Of a stretch of 35,833 nt of DNA, positions 1 to 7,111 are shown piece by piece. The notes under the pieces were generated by a model that did not search any database, was not told the origin of the DNA, and saw only the letters and a program-made list of their open reading frames with translations. The stretch is from Ruminococcaceae bacterium UBA1375 (GTDB taxonomy: Bacteria; Bacillota; Clostridia; Oscillospirales; Ruminococcaceae). The DNA is taken from positions 7,053-42,885 of the forward strand of contig DBRF01000005.1 in assembly GCA_002305795.1 (NCBI GenBank). Reading direction: 5' to 3'. Both the position numbers and the translations under genes were made by a program. Positions within the stretch are counted from its first letter, which is position 1, and every line of letters starts with the position of its first letter.

Positions 1-26
1 CGGTAGAAATCTTGGCTTTGCCAATC

Positions 27-55
27 ATTATAGCACAGCTTTTGACATCTGTCTG
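27..55 (-). promoter_or_regulatory. Possible divergent promoter at left edge
   Basis: Read on the minus strand, a perfect TATAAT (27-32) lies 17 bp from CAGACA (50-55), a four-of-six match to the -35 box. It would drive a leftward gene outside the window. It overlaps the rightward promoter of the VanZ-like gene, so the two may exclude each other. Confidence 0.35.
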
Positions 56-70
56 CAAAAAAGCTACAAT
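42..70 (+). promoter_or_regulatory. Sigma-A-type promoter of the VanZ-like gene
   Basis: TTGACA (42-47), a 17-bp spacer and TACAAT (65-70). The start of transcription would fall near 77, about 20 bp before the ATG at 99, which supports that start over the TTG codon at 12. Confidence 0.8.
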
Positions 71-98
71 AAGGTCAAAGAAATGGAGGGGAAATTTT

Positions 99-581
99 AT
101 GCTGCAAAAAATAAAACCGGACCTGCCTCACCGCAAGGGAAAAATCCTTCTCTTTCTGCTGCTGAGCCTGGGGATAATCGCCTTTATTTTCACCCGTTCC
201 TTGCAGCCGGGAACGGAATCGGAGCAGGAAAGCGGTTTTTTTGTCTGGCTGCTCCAGCTGATGGGTTTGGGGGGAAGCGACACCGGCTGGCTGGAATACC
301 TGGTGCGGAAAACCGCCCACTTTGTGGAATACGCCTGTTTGGGCGGGGTGCTGGCCTGCTTTTGGCGGGCGATGCTGCTGCGCTATGGGTGGGCAGGACT
401 GCTGGCCGGGATCACGGCGGCAGCGGTGGCAAGTGTGGACGAGACCATCCAGCTTTCGGTGCCGGGGCGCACCGGGCAGTTTTCCGACGTGCTGCTGGAC
501 ACCGCCGGGGCGGTCACCGGAGTGGCCATGGTGCTTCTGGTTTTTTGGCTGTGGGGGAGAAGGCAGCGGCGAAAATCTTAA
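99..581 (+). CDS. VanZ-like membrane protein
   Basis: This 160-residue protein has several hydrophobic segments and carries the VanZ-family signature: RKTAHFVEY in the middle, then DETIQL and the loop GRTGQFSDVLLDTAG before the last membrane helix. VanZ-like proteins are small integral membrane proteins; the founding member gives low-level teicoplanin resistance, but the function of most relatives is unknown. The open frame extends upstream to a TTG at 12. ATG 99 was chosen because GGAGGG lies 8 bp upstream and the promoter at 42-70 overlaps the longer version. It is monocistronic: a strong terminator follows at 648-684 and the next gene is on the other strand. The family call is firm; no resistance role is implied. 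Confidence 0.85.
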   Translation: MLQKIKPDLPHRKGKILLFLLLSLGIIAFIFTRSLQPGTESEQESGFFVWLLQLMGLGGSDTGWLEYLVRKTAHFVEYACLGGVLACFWRAMLLRYGWAGLLAGITAAAVASVDETIQLSVPGRTGQFSDVLLDTAGAVTGVAMVLLVFWLWGRRQRRKS

Positions 582-647
582 ACTGCAATCTTAGCGTCCT
601 GGACATCATGACCTTCGCCCAGCTTCTGGTCAACCAATAAACGAACT

Positions 648-684
648 CACCCCGGAACCTTCCCTTGGCTCCGGGGTGTTTTTG
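648..684 (+). terminator. Rho-independent terminator after VanZ-like gene
   Basis: A 9-bp stem CACCCCGGA/TCCGGGGTG (648-656 with 670-678) is followed by TTTTT. It ends rightward transcription. Confidence 0.9.
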
Positions 685-687
685 CGT

Positions 688-721
688 CAAAAAACGGGAC
701 TCCCTTTTGGAAATCCCGTTG
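688..721 (-). terminator. Terminator of the methyltransferase gene
   Basis: On the minus strand AACGGGA pairs with TCCCGTT (693-699 with 714-720), followed by a run of T (689-694). It lies just beyond the methyltransferase stop codon, tail to tail with the VanZ terminator. Confidence 0.8.
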
Positions 722-726
722 TCCGT

Positions 727-1455
727 TTATTCCTTCACCGCCGCCACCAGCAGCATCATGGGCCGGCGCATCTCATCTTTCATTCCCGGCAGATCCATCA
801 TGGACGCCGGAGGCTGGGGCTCCACCACCCGCCGCAGCCGGAACCCGTTTTGCAGCAGGGTGTCCAGGTAGGTGGTGAGGGTGCGGTGGTACTTGGTCAT
901 CCTTTCCCCTAAAAACACCGCCTCCCGTTGTCCTTGGTAAAAGTAGTTGTCTACCGGGAAGTACAGGATTTCCCCCTCCGGGCCGTATACCCAGTCCTGG
1001 GGGCCCTGGGCGGTAAAGATGGGGTGTTCCACCGAAAAGACAAAATCCCCGCCGGGCACCAGCCAGTCTTTCACCTGCTTGACCAGTCCCGGGTAGTCCG
1101 GCAGGTAGTGGATGGCCAGGGAGCTGAACACCATATCAAAACTTTCATGGGGAAACTGCAATTCCTGAATGGAAGCACAGCGGTATTGGATTTGGGGAGC
1201 GGGATTTTTCTCTTGCGCCACCTGAAGCATCTTTTGGGAATTGTCCACGCCCAGCACCTGAGTGGCGCCATTTGCAGCAGCGTAGCCGCAGTGCCAGCCG
1301 TAGCCGCAGCCCAGATCCAGCACCCGCTTTCCGGTAAAATCCGGCAGCAGGGGTTGGAGAGCAGACCATTCTCCCGCCCCCGCCAACCCCTGCTGGGAGC
1401 GGTACATCTGGCTGTATTTTTGGAAAAATTCCGGGTTGTCGTACAGTGTTTCCAT
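727..1455 (-). CDS. Class I SAM-dependent methyltransferase
   Basis: This 242-residue protein has the Rossmann-type SAM-binding fold of the Methyltransf_11 group. Motif I is VLDLGCGYG at residues 45-53, the acidic residue after strand 2 is in VLGVDNS (about 68-74), and SFDMVFSSLAIHYL marks the post-II region. A ribosome site AGGAAGG precedes the ATG. The substrate cannot be read from sequence; related stand-alone proteins modify small molecules or tRNA. The amidase gene ends 27 bp upstream on the same strand, so the two are probably co-transcribed, but they share no evident pathway. The family call is secure and the specific role unknown. Confidence 0.85.
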   Translation of the reverse strand: METLYDNPEFFQKYSQMYRSQQGLAGAGEWSALQPLLPDFTGKRVLDLGCGYGWHCGYAAANGATQVLGVDNSQKMLQVAQEKNPAPQIQYRCASIQELQFPHESFDMVFSSLAIHYLPDYPGLVKQVKDWLVPGGDFVFSVEHPIFTAQGPQDWVYGPEGEILYFPVDNYFYQGQREAVFLGERMTKYHRTLTTYLDTLLQNGFRLRRVVEPQPPASMMDLPGMKDEMRRPMMLLVAAVKE

Positions 1456-1482
1456 GTTGCATTTCCTTCCTGAAAGGATTTG

Positions 1483-2205
1483 TCATTCCACCCCGCTTTG
1501 CCAGTTCACCAGCCCCGTCAGCAGGGTAAAGGCCACCTGGGCCTGGTAGTCCGCCCCGGAGAGCTTTTCGCACTCCTCTTCGTTGGAGAGGAAGCCGCAT
1601 TCGCTGAGCACAATGGGGATGGGGGACTGGGTGAGCAGGTACACCGAGGAATCCCCCCGTTTGATTTCCCTGGTGTTGTCCGGCTGGAGCAGGGAAGTGA
1701 AGGCGGACTGCATGCTTTTGGCCAGTCCCTCGCTTGCCGGGTCCAAAATGCCGTAGAACATCTGGGAGCCGTGCTGCTCCGAATCGGTGAATTTGTTCTG
1801 GTGGATGCAGATACAGACAGCGTTTTTCTGCCGCTCTAAAATGGCCAGCCGGTTGTTGATGTCCTCCACCTTCTGCTGGCGCAGGCTGCCGGTGATTTCC
1901 CCGCTGCACAAAGCGGTGTCGGTGTACCGGGTCATAATGGTGTCGTAGCCCATAAACATACACAGCTGGTTGAACACCTTGGCAATGCTGAGATTGATGT
2001 CCTTTTCGTACACTCCGTTGACCCCGATGCAGCCCCCGTCAAACCCGCCGTGTCCCGGGTCTATGACCACCGTTTCCCAGGTTTGGGCCGGGCCGGACAC
2101 CTGGGTCACCAGGGGCTGGAAGAACACCGCCAGTCCCCCCAGCAAAAGGCAGAGCCCCAGCACTCCCAGCCGGATGGCCGTCATCTTTTTGGAACAGTTT
2201 TTCAT
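1483..2205 (-). CDS. cwlD: N-acetylmuramoyl-L-alanine amidase, CwlD-like
   Basis: This zinc amidase (Amidase_3 family) cuts the bond between N-acetylmuramic acid and the first L-alanine of peptidoglycan. Its 240 residues match the size of Bacillus CwlD, which starts muramic-delta-lactam formation in spore cortex. An N-terminal membrane segment (about 12-30) would export or anchor it. Zinc ligands are visible: H52 in IDPGHGG, E67 in EKDINLS and H135 in CIHQNKF; E202 in SECGFLSN is the catalytic glutamate. There are no SH3, LysM or SPOR binding domains, which favours CwlD over vegetative amidases. A GGGGGCGGGG ribosome site precedes the ATG. It lies 55 bp after deoD. The amidase call is firm; the CwlD assignment rests on size, architecture and the spore genes nearby. 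Confidence 0.8.
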   Translation of the reverse strand: MKNCSKKMTAIRLGVLGLCLLLGGLAVFFQPLVTQVSGPAQTWETVVIDPGHGGFDGGCIGVNGVYEKDINLSIAKVFNQLCMFMGYDTIMTRYTDTALCSGEITGSLRQQKVEDINNRLAILERQKNAVCICIHQNKFTDSEQHGSQMFYGILDPASEGLAKSMQSAFTSLLQPDNTREIKRGDSSVYLLTQSPIPIVLSECGFLSNEEECEKLSGADYQAQVAFTLLTGLVNWQSGVE

Positions 2206-2260
2206 ATCCCCGCCCCCTGTGCATTCTTTCTAGGGAATGAATATGGGGGGCGGGGGATTT

Positions 2261-2974
2261 TTATGCCTCCAACTCCACCGCCAGCGCCAACGCCAGTTTC
2301 ATCATTCGGGTAAACTGGGTCTCCCGCTGGGCGGGGGTAGAGTCTTCGTCGCTAAACATCCCGTCGCTGACGGTGAGGATGCTTAGAGCCTGTTTGCCGC
2401 ACCAGGCTGCCGTGGCGTAGAGGGCGGCGGTCTCCATCTCGGTGCCCAGCACCCCCATCCGCCGCCACCGGCGCAGCTGTTCCATGTCGTCCATGTAAAA
2501 CCGGTCGCTGGTGAGCACGTTTCCGGCATAGTAGGTATACTCCATCTCCTCCGCCAAGGCCATGGCCCGGCTCACCAGCTTGGGGGTAGCGATGGGGGCG
2601 AAACCGGTAACCTTCCAGTGGGCCAGAAAGTTGGTGTCGGTGCAGGCTCCGGCGGCGAGGATCAGGTCCCCCACATGGATGTGGTCCTGCAAACTGCCGG
2701 TGGTGCCGATGCGCAGAATGGTGTCCACCCCGTACTGGTCAAACAGCTCCCGGCTGTAGATGCCCATGCTGGGGGCTCCCATGCCGCTGGCCATGACGCT
2801 GACGGGATGGCCCCGGTAGCTTCCGGTGTACCCTTGGATACCCCGGACGTTGTTCACCAGCTTGGGGTTTTCCAGAAAATGCTCTGCAATGAATTTGCTC
2901 CGCAGGGGGTCGCCGGGCATCAGAACGGTTTTGGCGAAATCCCCGGGGCTGGCTTGGTTGTGAACCGTTGACAT
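2261..2974 (-). CDS. deoD: Purine-nucleoside phosphorylase DeoD
   Basis: This hexameric-type (NP-I family) phosphorylase splits purine (deoxy)nucleosides with phosphate into base and (deoxy)ribose 1-phosphate. The 237 residues equal the usual DeoD length. Family motifs are MPGDPLRSKFIA near the N terminus, GMGAPSMGIYS at about 64-74, RIGTTGS (phosphate site) at 88-94, GTEMETAALY at 177-186 with the ribose-binding glutamate, and the base-protonating aspartate D204 in TVSDG. The ribosome site GGAGG is well placed. The gene supports purine salvage and so complements the de novo operon 15 kb away. It heads the deoD-cwlD-methyltransferase group. No clear promoter was found in the 100 bp upstream, only a short AAATCA/TGATTT hairpin. 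Confidence 0.93.
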   Translation of the reverse strand: MSTVHNQASPGDFAKTVLMPGDPLRSKFIAEHFLENPKLVNNVRGIQGYTGSYRGHPVSVMASGMGAPSMGIYSRELFDQYGVDTILRIGTTGSLQDHIHVGDLILAAGACTDTNFLAHWKVTGFAPIATPKLVSRAMALAEEMEYTYYAGNVLTSDRFYMDDMEQLRRWRRMGVLGTEMETAALYATAAWCGKQALSILTVSDGMFSDEDSTPAQRETQFTRMMKLALALAVELEA

Positions 2975-3074
2975 GGTAACACCTCCGTAGTGGAATATTG
3001 AAGAGTGAATAACAAATCATTATGGCTGATTTGACCTTCGCCAAATCTTCCATGGAAACACGAAACTTCTCAGC

Positions 3075-3659
3075 TCACCGCACCTCGTCCAGAAAGTAGG
3101 TGGCTTCCATATCCGCCGTGCTCAGGGCGAAGGCCAAAGGAAACATCTCAAAGGCCTTGCCCACGTTCCGGGCTTCTTCGGTGCCGGAAAACCCCATGTG
3201 GTAGCGGATGGCAAAGGCTTCCTCCCGGCTCAGCCGCAAAAATCCGGAAAGGATGTAAACGCTTTTTTCCCCGTGGCCGTAGGGCAGGCTGTCCTCAAAT
3301 TCGTACCAGGGGACCTGCTGCCAGTTGCCCTGCTTGTCCTTGACATTCCGGGTGGACTGCTTGTAGCAGTTGACTTTGCAGATGTCGTGGAGCAGGCTGA
3401 CCACCGCCACTGTTTCCTGGGTGTAGTTTCCCATGCGGTACAGCTGTTTGGCTCGCTCTCGGCTCAGATAGTCGGTAAGGCAGTGGTAGACGTGAAGGGA
3501 GTGTTCGCACAGCCCTCCGGGGTAGTTGCCGTGGAACCGGGTGGAGGCGGGGGCGGTGAAAAAGTCGCTTTTGTGGAGCAGGTAGTCCAGCAGCTCCTGG
3601 CTGCCGGGGCGGGTGATGTGCTCCCGGTAGAGGGAGAGAAACTCTTCTTTGGGTTCCAT
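3075..3659 (-). CDS. HD-domain phosphohydrolase
   Basis: This 194-residue protein is essentially one HD domain, the metal-dependent phosphohydrolase fold. Metal-binding positions are H53 in GLCEHSLHVY, the H91-D92 doublet in LLHDICKVNCY, and later histidines in the YGHGEKS and IRYHMGF segments. Such single-domain proteins act on nucleotides or phosphate esters, and similar domains form the C terminus of the exoribonuclease YhaM, but no OB domain is present here. The start follows AAAGGAG. Only 3 bp separate it from the end of the dehydrogenase gene upstream, so the two are translated from one message. The substrate is unknown; deoD next door hints at nucleotide metabolism, but that is inference. 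Confidence 0.8.
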   Translation of the reverse strand: MEPKEEFLSLYREHITRPGSQELLDYLLHKSDFFTAPASTRFHGNYPGGLCEHSLHVYHCLTDYLSRERAKQLYRMGNYTQETVAVVSLLHDICKVNCYKQSTRNVKDKQGNWQQVPWYEFEDSLPYGHGEKSVYILSGFLRLSREEAFAIRYHMGFSGTEEARNVGKAFEMFPLAFALSTADMEATYFLDEVR

Positions 3660-3662
3660 GGA

Positions 3663-4418
3663 TTACTTCTCCTTTCGCCGCTGCATCCGCCAGGCCCCTT
3701 CCAGCAGCAGGGAGTCCGGGGTGATTTTGCCCAGCACTGCCACTACCTTGGCTTCCCAGCCGGGCAGAATCACCCGCTTGCCTTTTTCCAGCTGTTCCAG
3801 GGCGTAAGCCGCCACCCAGAAGCTGCTGCGCCCCGGAATGGCAAACTGCACCCCCGCCCGGCGGTTGAATCCGGTGTCCACCGGCCCGGGGCAGAGAGTG
3901 GAAATCTGCACCCGGCTGCGACGCTTTTTCAGCTCCTTCCAGATGGCCAGATCCAGCCGCAGCAGGTAGGCTTTGGATGCGTAGTAGGTTGCCATCAGCG
4001 GGCCGGGCAGATAGCCTGCCACCGACGCCACATTGAGGATGGCGCCCCGATCCTGCTTTACCATGTCCCGCAAAAACAGCTTGGTGAGGATGTGTACCGC
4101 CCGGACGTTCAAATCCAGCAGGTTCAGCTCGGTGTCTAGTTTAGTGCCGGTAAATTCCCCGAACAGGCCGAAGCCGGCGTTGTTGACCAGAAGATCCACC
4201 TGACCCCGACACTGGCGGTAAAGCTGGGAGCAGTGCTCCTCTTTGGATAGGTCCAGCGCCAGAAGCTGCACCCGCCTGTGGCTGAGCTTGGGCAGCACCG
4301 TTTCCAGACGGGACAGGCTCCGCCCCACTAAAATCAGGTTGTATCCCCGGCGGGAGAGCAGAATGGCCAAATCCCGGCCGATGCCGCTGCTGGCACCGGT
4401 AATCAATGCAGTTGCCAT
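3663..4418 (-). CDS. Short-chain dehydrogenase/reductase (SDR)
   Basis: This 251-residue classical SDR is an NAD(P)(H)-dependent oxidoreductase. The cofactor motif TGASSGIG is at residues 7-14, NNAGFG stabilises the central sheet, and the catalytic serine (NVASVAG) and YxxxK (YYASKAY) follow. SDRs of this size act on sugars, lipids or secondary metabolites; the substrate is not readable. The frame is open much further upstream, but the ATG at 4418 was chosen because GGAGG lies just before it, the Rossmann motif begins six residues later, and the longer version would run over the separate small gene and terminator at 4462-4651. It is coupled to the HD gene. No promoter is visible between the terminator and this start, so transcription may come from read-through. 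Confidence 0.88.
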   Translation of the reverse strand: MATALITGASSGIGRDLAILLSRRGYNLILVGRSLSRLETVLPKLSHRRVQLLALDLSKEEHCSQLYRQCRGQVDLLVNNAGFGLFGEFTGTKLDTELNLLDLNVRAVHILTKLFLRDMVKQDRGAILNVASVAGYLPGPLMATYYASKAYLLRLDLAIWKELKKRRSRVQISTLCPGPVDTGFNRRAGVQFAIPGRSSFWVAAYALEQLEKGKRVILPGWEAKVVAVLGKITPDSLLLEGAWRMQRRKEK

Positions 4419-4461
4419 AGAGAAAAGCCTCCTTATTTCATGGATTTTGGAGAATGGATAG

Positions 4462-4486
4462 AAAAAAGCAGCCGCATACTGCGGCC
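4462..4486 (-). terminator. Terminator of the 51-residue peptide gene
   Basis: On the minus strand GCCGCA-GTA-TGCGGC (4471-4485) is followed by TGCTTTTTT. It sits just after the small gene and before the SDR gene, so it may act as a partial terminator if the SDR depends on read-through. Confidence 0.75.
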
Positions 4487-4495
4487 GCTGGAAGA

Positions 4496-4651
4496 TCAAA
4501 TCTGGGAATGGTAATCGTTGAGCCCGTCCACTTCGCTGCGGACATAACGGGCAGAGTAGGTTGATACCAGGTAATCCACCGCAACCTGGATTCCCTTTAA
4601 CACCAGTACCGTACCTGCTGCGATTCCCATTAGTTTCATGAAAGTTTTCAT
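4496..4651 (-). CDS. Small single-pass membrane protein, 51 residues
   Basis: I do not recognise a family. The 51 residues contain one likely membrane helix (about 5-29, MKLMGIAAGTVLVLKGIQVAV) followed by a polar tail ending in SEVDGLNDYHSQI. Evidence that it is real: AAAGGAG is spaced about 10 bp from the ATG, a 17-bp-spaced promoter lies at 4692-4720, and a hairpin terminator immediately follows the stop. It is therefore a complete single-gene unit. An alternative ATG is at residue 5 or 8. The longer frame beginning at 4720 lacks a ribosome site and overlaps the promoter. Function unknown. Confidence 0.7.
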   Translation of the reverse strand: MKTFMKLMGIAAGTVLVLKGIQVAVDYLVSTYSARYVRSEVDGLNDYHSQI

Positions 4652-4691
4652 GGAGCGGTTTCTCCTTTCTTTCAGGCTGTTTGTCCCCTTT

Positions 4692-4720
4692 ATTATACCA
4701 AATCTCAGAGCTCCTGGCAA
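4692..4720 (-). promoter_or_regulatory. Promoter of the 51-residue peptide gene
   Basis: Read leftward: TTGCCA (4715-4720), a 17-bp spacer and TATAAT (4692-4697). Confidence 0.8.
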
Positions 4721-4768
4721 GAGTTCCGGGGCGGAAGAAGGGAAAAAGGCCCAAAAGAGTTTGCCGGG

Positions 4769-5320
4769 TTACATTCGATCCACGGCAAAGATGCGTTTGT
4801 ACACGTTTTTGGCGTACAGGGCCCCCATCAGCAGGCAGCCTCCTACATAGCAGACCACGGCTTCGCCGATGCCCACGGAAATTCCCTGGAACAGGAAGAT
4901 TTCCCAGAAGCTCCCTTCGCCGCCGAAGACAAAGGTCAGCTCCATGCCCACAATCACGGCGTTGAACAGCACCGGAAACAGGGGGGCCAGGAGATACTTG
5001 GGCAGCTTGGCCGGGAGTTTGCCGACATAGTAGGTGCAGATGGCGGCCAGCAGGGTGGCCAGGGTGCCGAACACGGCGTCGATCAAGCCGGTGGGGTTGG
5101 TGCCCAGCAGCACGCCCAGGAGGTTTGCCAGGCAGCAGCCGATGCTCAGCCCCGGCACTGCTAGGCCGGTAAACACCGGCAGCACCGTTAAGATTTCGCT
5201 GACCCGGAACTGCACCGTGCTGAATGCGATGGGGGCAAACACCAGGGTCAGCACCACATACAAGGCGGCAATCAGGGCGGTTTTGGTAATGGCGGCTGTT
5301 TTGGAATAGGTTTTGGACAT
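4769..5320 (-). CDS. queT: QueT-family queuosine-precursor transporter
   Basis: This 183-residue protein has about six hydrophobic segments and is the substrate-binding (S) component type of energy-coupling-factor transporters, QueT family (COG4708). QueT proteins import a queuosine precursor such as preQ1, used to modify the wobble base of GUN tRNAs. Family features are the N-terminal AITKTALIAALYVVLTL, FRVSEILTVLPVF after helix 1 and IGCCLANLLG. The shared ECF energising module is not in the window. The assignment is backed by the leader at 5335-5372, which resembles the preQ1-I riboswitch that commonly controls this family. An AGAAGG ribosome site lies between the riboswitch and the ATG. 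The gene has its own promoter at 5395-5423. Confidence 0.9.
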   Translation of the reverse strand: MSKTYSKTAAITKTALIAALYVVLTLVFAPIAFSTVQFRVSEILTVLPVFTGLAVPGLSIGCCLANLLGVLLGTNPTGLIDAVFGTLATLLAAICTYYVGKLPAKLPKYLLAPLFPVLFNAVIVGMELTFVFGGEGSFWEIFLFQGISVGIGEAVVCYVGGCLLMGALYAKNVYKRIFAVDRM

Positions 5321-5334
5321 AGGTATCCTTCTTT

Positions 5335-5372
5335 CGTAGTGTTTTTTAAGGTCAGGAGGTTGCGACTGACCG
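5335..5372 (-). promoter_or_regulatory. preQ1-I riboswitch in the queT leader
   Basis: On the minus strand GGTCAG and CTGACC form a perfect 6-bp P1 stem (5366-5371 with 5350-5355). They enclose the loop TCGCAACCTC and are followed by the A-rich tail TTAAAAAACACTACG (5335-5349). The stem, a UCGCA..ACC loop and an A-rich single-stranded tail just before a ribosome site match the small preQ1-I class (compare the Thermoanaerobacter tengcongensis example). CC in the loop could pair with GG of the ribosome site, suggesting translational control. The pseudoknot pairing is inferred. Confidence 0.7.
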
Positions 5373-5394
5373 CTGGAAAAATCGCAGCGTCCCT

Positions 5395-5423
5395 ACTATA
5401 ACACAATTCTACGAAAAAGGCAA
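5395..5423 (-). promoter_or_regulatory. Promoter of queT
   Basis: TTGCCT (5418-5423), 17 bp, TATAGT (5395-5400), read leftward. The riboswitch begins about 20 nt downstream of the expected transcription start. Confidence 0.75.
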
Positions 5424-5430
5424 TCCTCAG

Positions 5431-5464
5431 AAAAAAGCACCGGCCGCCCAAATCAGGCGGCCGG
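5431..5464 (-). terminator. Terminator of rubrerythrin gene
   Basis: A 9-bp GC stem CCGGCCGCC/GGCGGCCGG (5440-5448 with 5456-5464) is followed on the minus strand by TGCTTTTTT. Confidence 0.93.
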
Positions 5465-5498
5465 AACAAGAAAATCAAAGGAGACGGGGCAGGCAAAC

Positions 5499-6041
5499 TC
5501 AGTAGTTTTCCGCCTTGATTTGGAAATAGGACTGGGGATGGGCGCACACCGGGCAGACTTCCGGGGCTTTCTTCCCAATCACAATGTGGCCGCAGTTGGA
5601 GCACTGCCAAATCTGATCTCCGTCCCGGGAGAAGACTACGCCGTCTTCGATGTTTTTGAGCAGTTTGCGGTAGCGCTCTTCGTGTTCCTTTTCGATTTTC
5701 GCCACTTGTTCAAACAGGTAGGCAATGTGGTCAAAGCCTTCCTCTTTGGCGGTTTTGGCAAAGCCTGCGTACATGTCGGTCCACTCGTAGTTTTCCCCGG
5801 CGGCGGCGTCCTTCAGGTTGTCCATGGTGCCGGGCATTTCTCCGCCGTGGAGCAGCTTGAACCAGATTTTGGCGTGTTCCTTTTCGTTGTCGGCGGTTTC
5901 TTCAAAGAGCTTGCCGATCTGGACGTAACCGTCTTTTTTGGCCTTGGAGGCGTAGTAACGGTACTTGGTGTTGGCCTGGCTTTCGCCGGCAAAGGCGGCC
6001 AGCAGGTTGGCTTCGGTTTTGCTTCCTTTCAATTCAGGCAT
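5499..6041 (-). CDS. rbr: Rubrerythrin
   Basis: Rubrerythrin reduces hydrogen peroxide in anaerobes, using a di-iron four-helix bundle fed by a rubredoxin-like iron centre. The 180-residue protein shows both parts: bundle residues E20, E53 and H56 (ExxH), and a second glutamate-rich helix around 111-122 (EQVAKIEKEHEE); then a rubredoxin tail with C147-x2-C150 and C163-x2-C166. It is cytosolic and takes electrons from rubredoxin or NAD(P)H oxidoreductases not encoded here. AAGGAGG precedes the ATG. The gene is monocistronic, with a strong promoter and terminator. The -35 box of that promoter overlaps the last codons of the esterase gene. Confidence 0.97.
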   Translation of the reverse strand: MPELKGSKTEANLLAAFAGESQANTKYRYYASKAKKDGYVQIGKLFEETADNEKEHAKIWFKLLHGGEMPGTMDNLKDAAAGENYEWTDMYAGFAKTAKEEGFDHIAYLFEQVAKIEKEHEERYRKLLKNIEDGVVFSRDGDQIWQCSNCGHIVIGKKAPEVCPVCAHPQSYFQIKAENY

Positions 6042-6121
6042 GGGGGAATCCTCCTTGTTAAGATGGTGGGGGACAGGGGGCTGTCCCGAAAACTGGAAAT
6101 AGTTTGCACTAATTTACTCTT

Positions 6122-6150
6122 ATTATACCGGCGAAGTCTGGAAAAGTCAA
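6122..6150 (-). promoter_or_regulatory. Strong promoter of rubrerythrin
   Basis: TTGACT (6145-6150), 17 bp, TATAAT (6122-6127), read leftward. The -35 box overlaps the stop codon of the upstream esterase gene. Confidence 0.9.
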
Positions 6151-7040
6151 TGTGAATCTCTTGCAAAAAAGCATCCGTCCCAGGGAGCCTTGCCGTCCTG
6201 CGGGAGTGGTGGCTGGGGAGCTGCATAATGCCGGGCGGCATAGAGATACTGCTGTTCAAAGGCACGGGCGGCCTGCTTGCTGATAGAGCGAAAGGGCAAA
6301 AGCATATCAAAGGCGTGGGTGCTGCTGTGGTAGACGTCTGCCTTTGCGGGGATTCCGGCCTGCTGCAAGTGACGGATGTAGGCCAGGGTTTCGCAGTAAA
6401 AGGGTTCCCCATCCCCCACAAAGGTGTAGGCCGGGGGAAGGCCGGTATAACAGGTTTGCCGGGCGGGGGCGGCGTAGGGGGGCACTTCTTTGCCGTAATT
6501 CTTCCCTAAATAGGCCTTCCAGCCCCAGTGGTTGCGCTTGGTGTTCCAAACATGGCCGTGGTTGTCCCGGGAAGAATCGGTGTCCCGATCATCCAGCATG
6601 GGGTAGAGGGGCATTTGAAAGGCGATGTTTACCTCCCCCTTGTCCCTGGCGTACATACAAAGTGCCGCAGCCAGCCCTCCCCCGGCGCTTTCGCCCCCCA
6701 CCATCAGTTTGGCGGGGTTGACGCCCCACTGCTCCGCATGGGCTTGGAGATACTTTAAGGCGGCGTAACAGTCTTCCAAAGCTCCAGGATAGGGAGCTTG
6801 CTTGGCCAGACGGTATTCCGGGGTAAGCACCATCCCGCCGTACCGCTTCACCAGAGGGAAGGCACGGGAAATGTAGATCATTTTGGCCATTCCCAGCACA
6901 TATCCCCCGCCGTGAATCCAAAGGATTCCCGGGGTTTGCGCCGGGGGCTTTTGGTTTTTGGTGGGGCGGAAGAGGTAAACTGCCAGGTTCCTTCCGGCCA
7001 TGGGAAGGAGGATTTTTTCTGAGGTGTAGTGTCTGCCCAT
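6147..7040 (-). CDS. Alpha/beta hydrolase, hormone-sensitive-lipase type
   Basis: This 297-residue cytosolic esterase-like enzyme belongs to the alpha/beta-hydrolase_3 group. The oxyanion-hole motif HGGG is at 43-46, the nucleophile S118 sits in GESAGG, the acid is probably in FVGDGEPFYCET and the histidine in SSTHAFD. Members cleave short acyl esters of small molecules; the natural substrate is not evident. There is no signal peptide. The ribosome site AAGGA precedes the ATG. It follows the FHA gene after a strong terminator, and I see no promoter in the 70 bp between, so expression may depend on read-through. About 25 C-terminal residues beyond the last conserved helix are rich in Pro, Gln and Ala. 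Confidence 0.85.
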   Translation of the reverse strand: MGRHYTSEKILLPMAGRNLAVYLFRPTKNQKPPAQTPGILWIHGGGYVLGMAKMIYISRAFPLVKRYGGMVLTPEYRLAKQAPYPGALEDCYAALKYLQAHAEQWGVNPAKLMVGGESAGGGLAAALCMYARDKGEVNIAFQMPLYPMLDDRDTDSSRDNHGHVWNTKRNHWGWKAYLGKNYGKEVPPYAAPARQTCYTGLPPAYTFVGDGEPFYCETLAYIRHLQQAGIPAKADVYHSSTHAFDMLLPFRSISKQAARAFEQQYLYAARHYAAPQPPLPQDGKAPWDGCFFARDSH

Positions 7041-7070
7041 AAAAGTTCCTTCTTTGGTTTGGAGTGGAAC

Positions 7071-7094
7071 AAAAAGCGCCCCGAATCGGGGCGC
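7071..7094 (-). terminator. Terminator of the FHA-domain gene
   Basis: A 9-bp inverted repeat GCGCCCCGA/TCGGGGCGC (7076-7084 with 7086-7094), followed on the minus strand by TTTTT. Confidence 0.9.
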
Positions 7095-7111
7095 AAAATG
7101 GGAAGGGATTC

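Noticed and set aside
4418..4754. N-terminal extension of the SDR gene by 112 residues
   Set aside because: It would run through a terminator, the separate 51-residue gene and its ribosome site; the Rossmann motif follows directly after the ATG at 4418.
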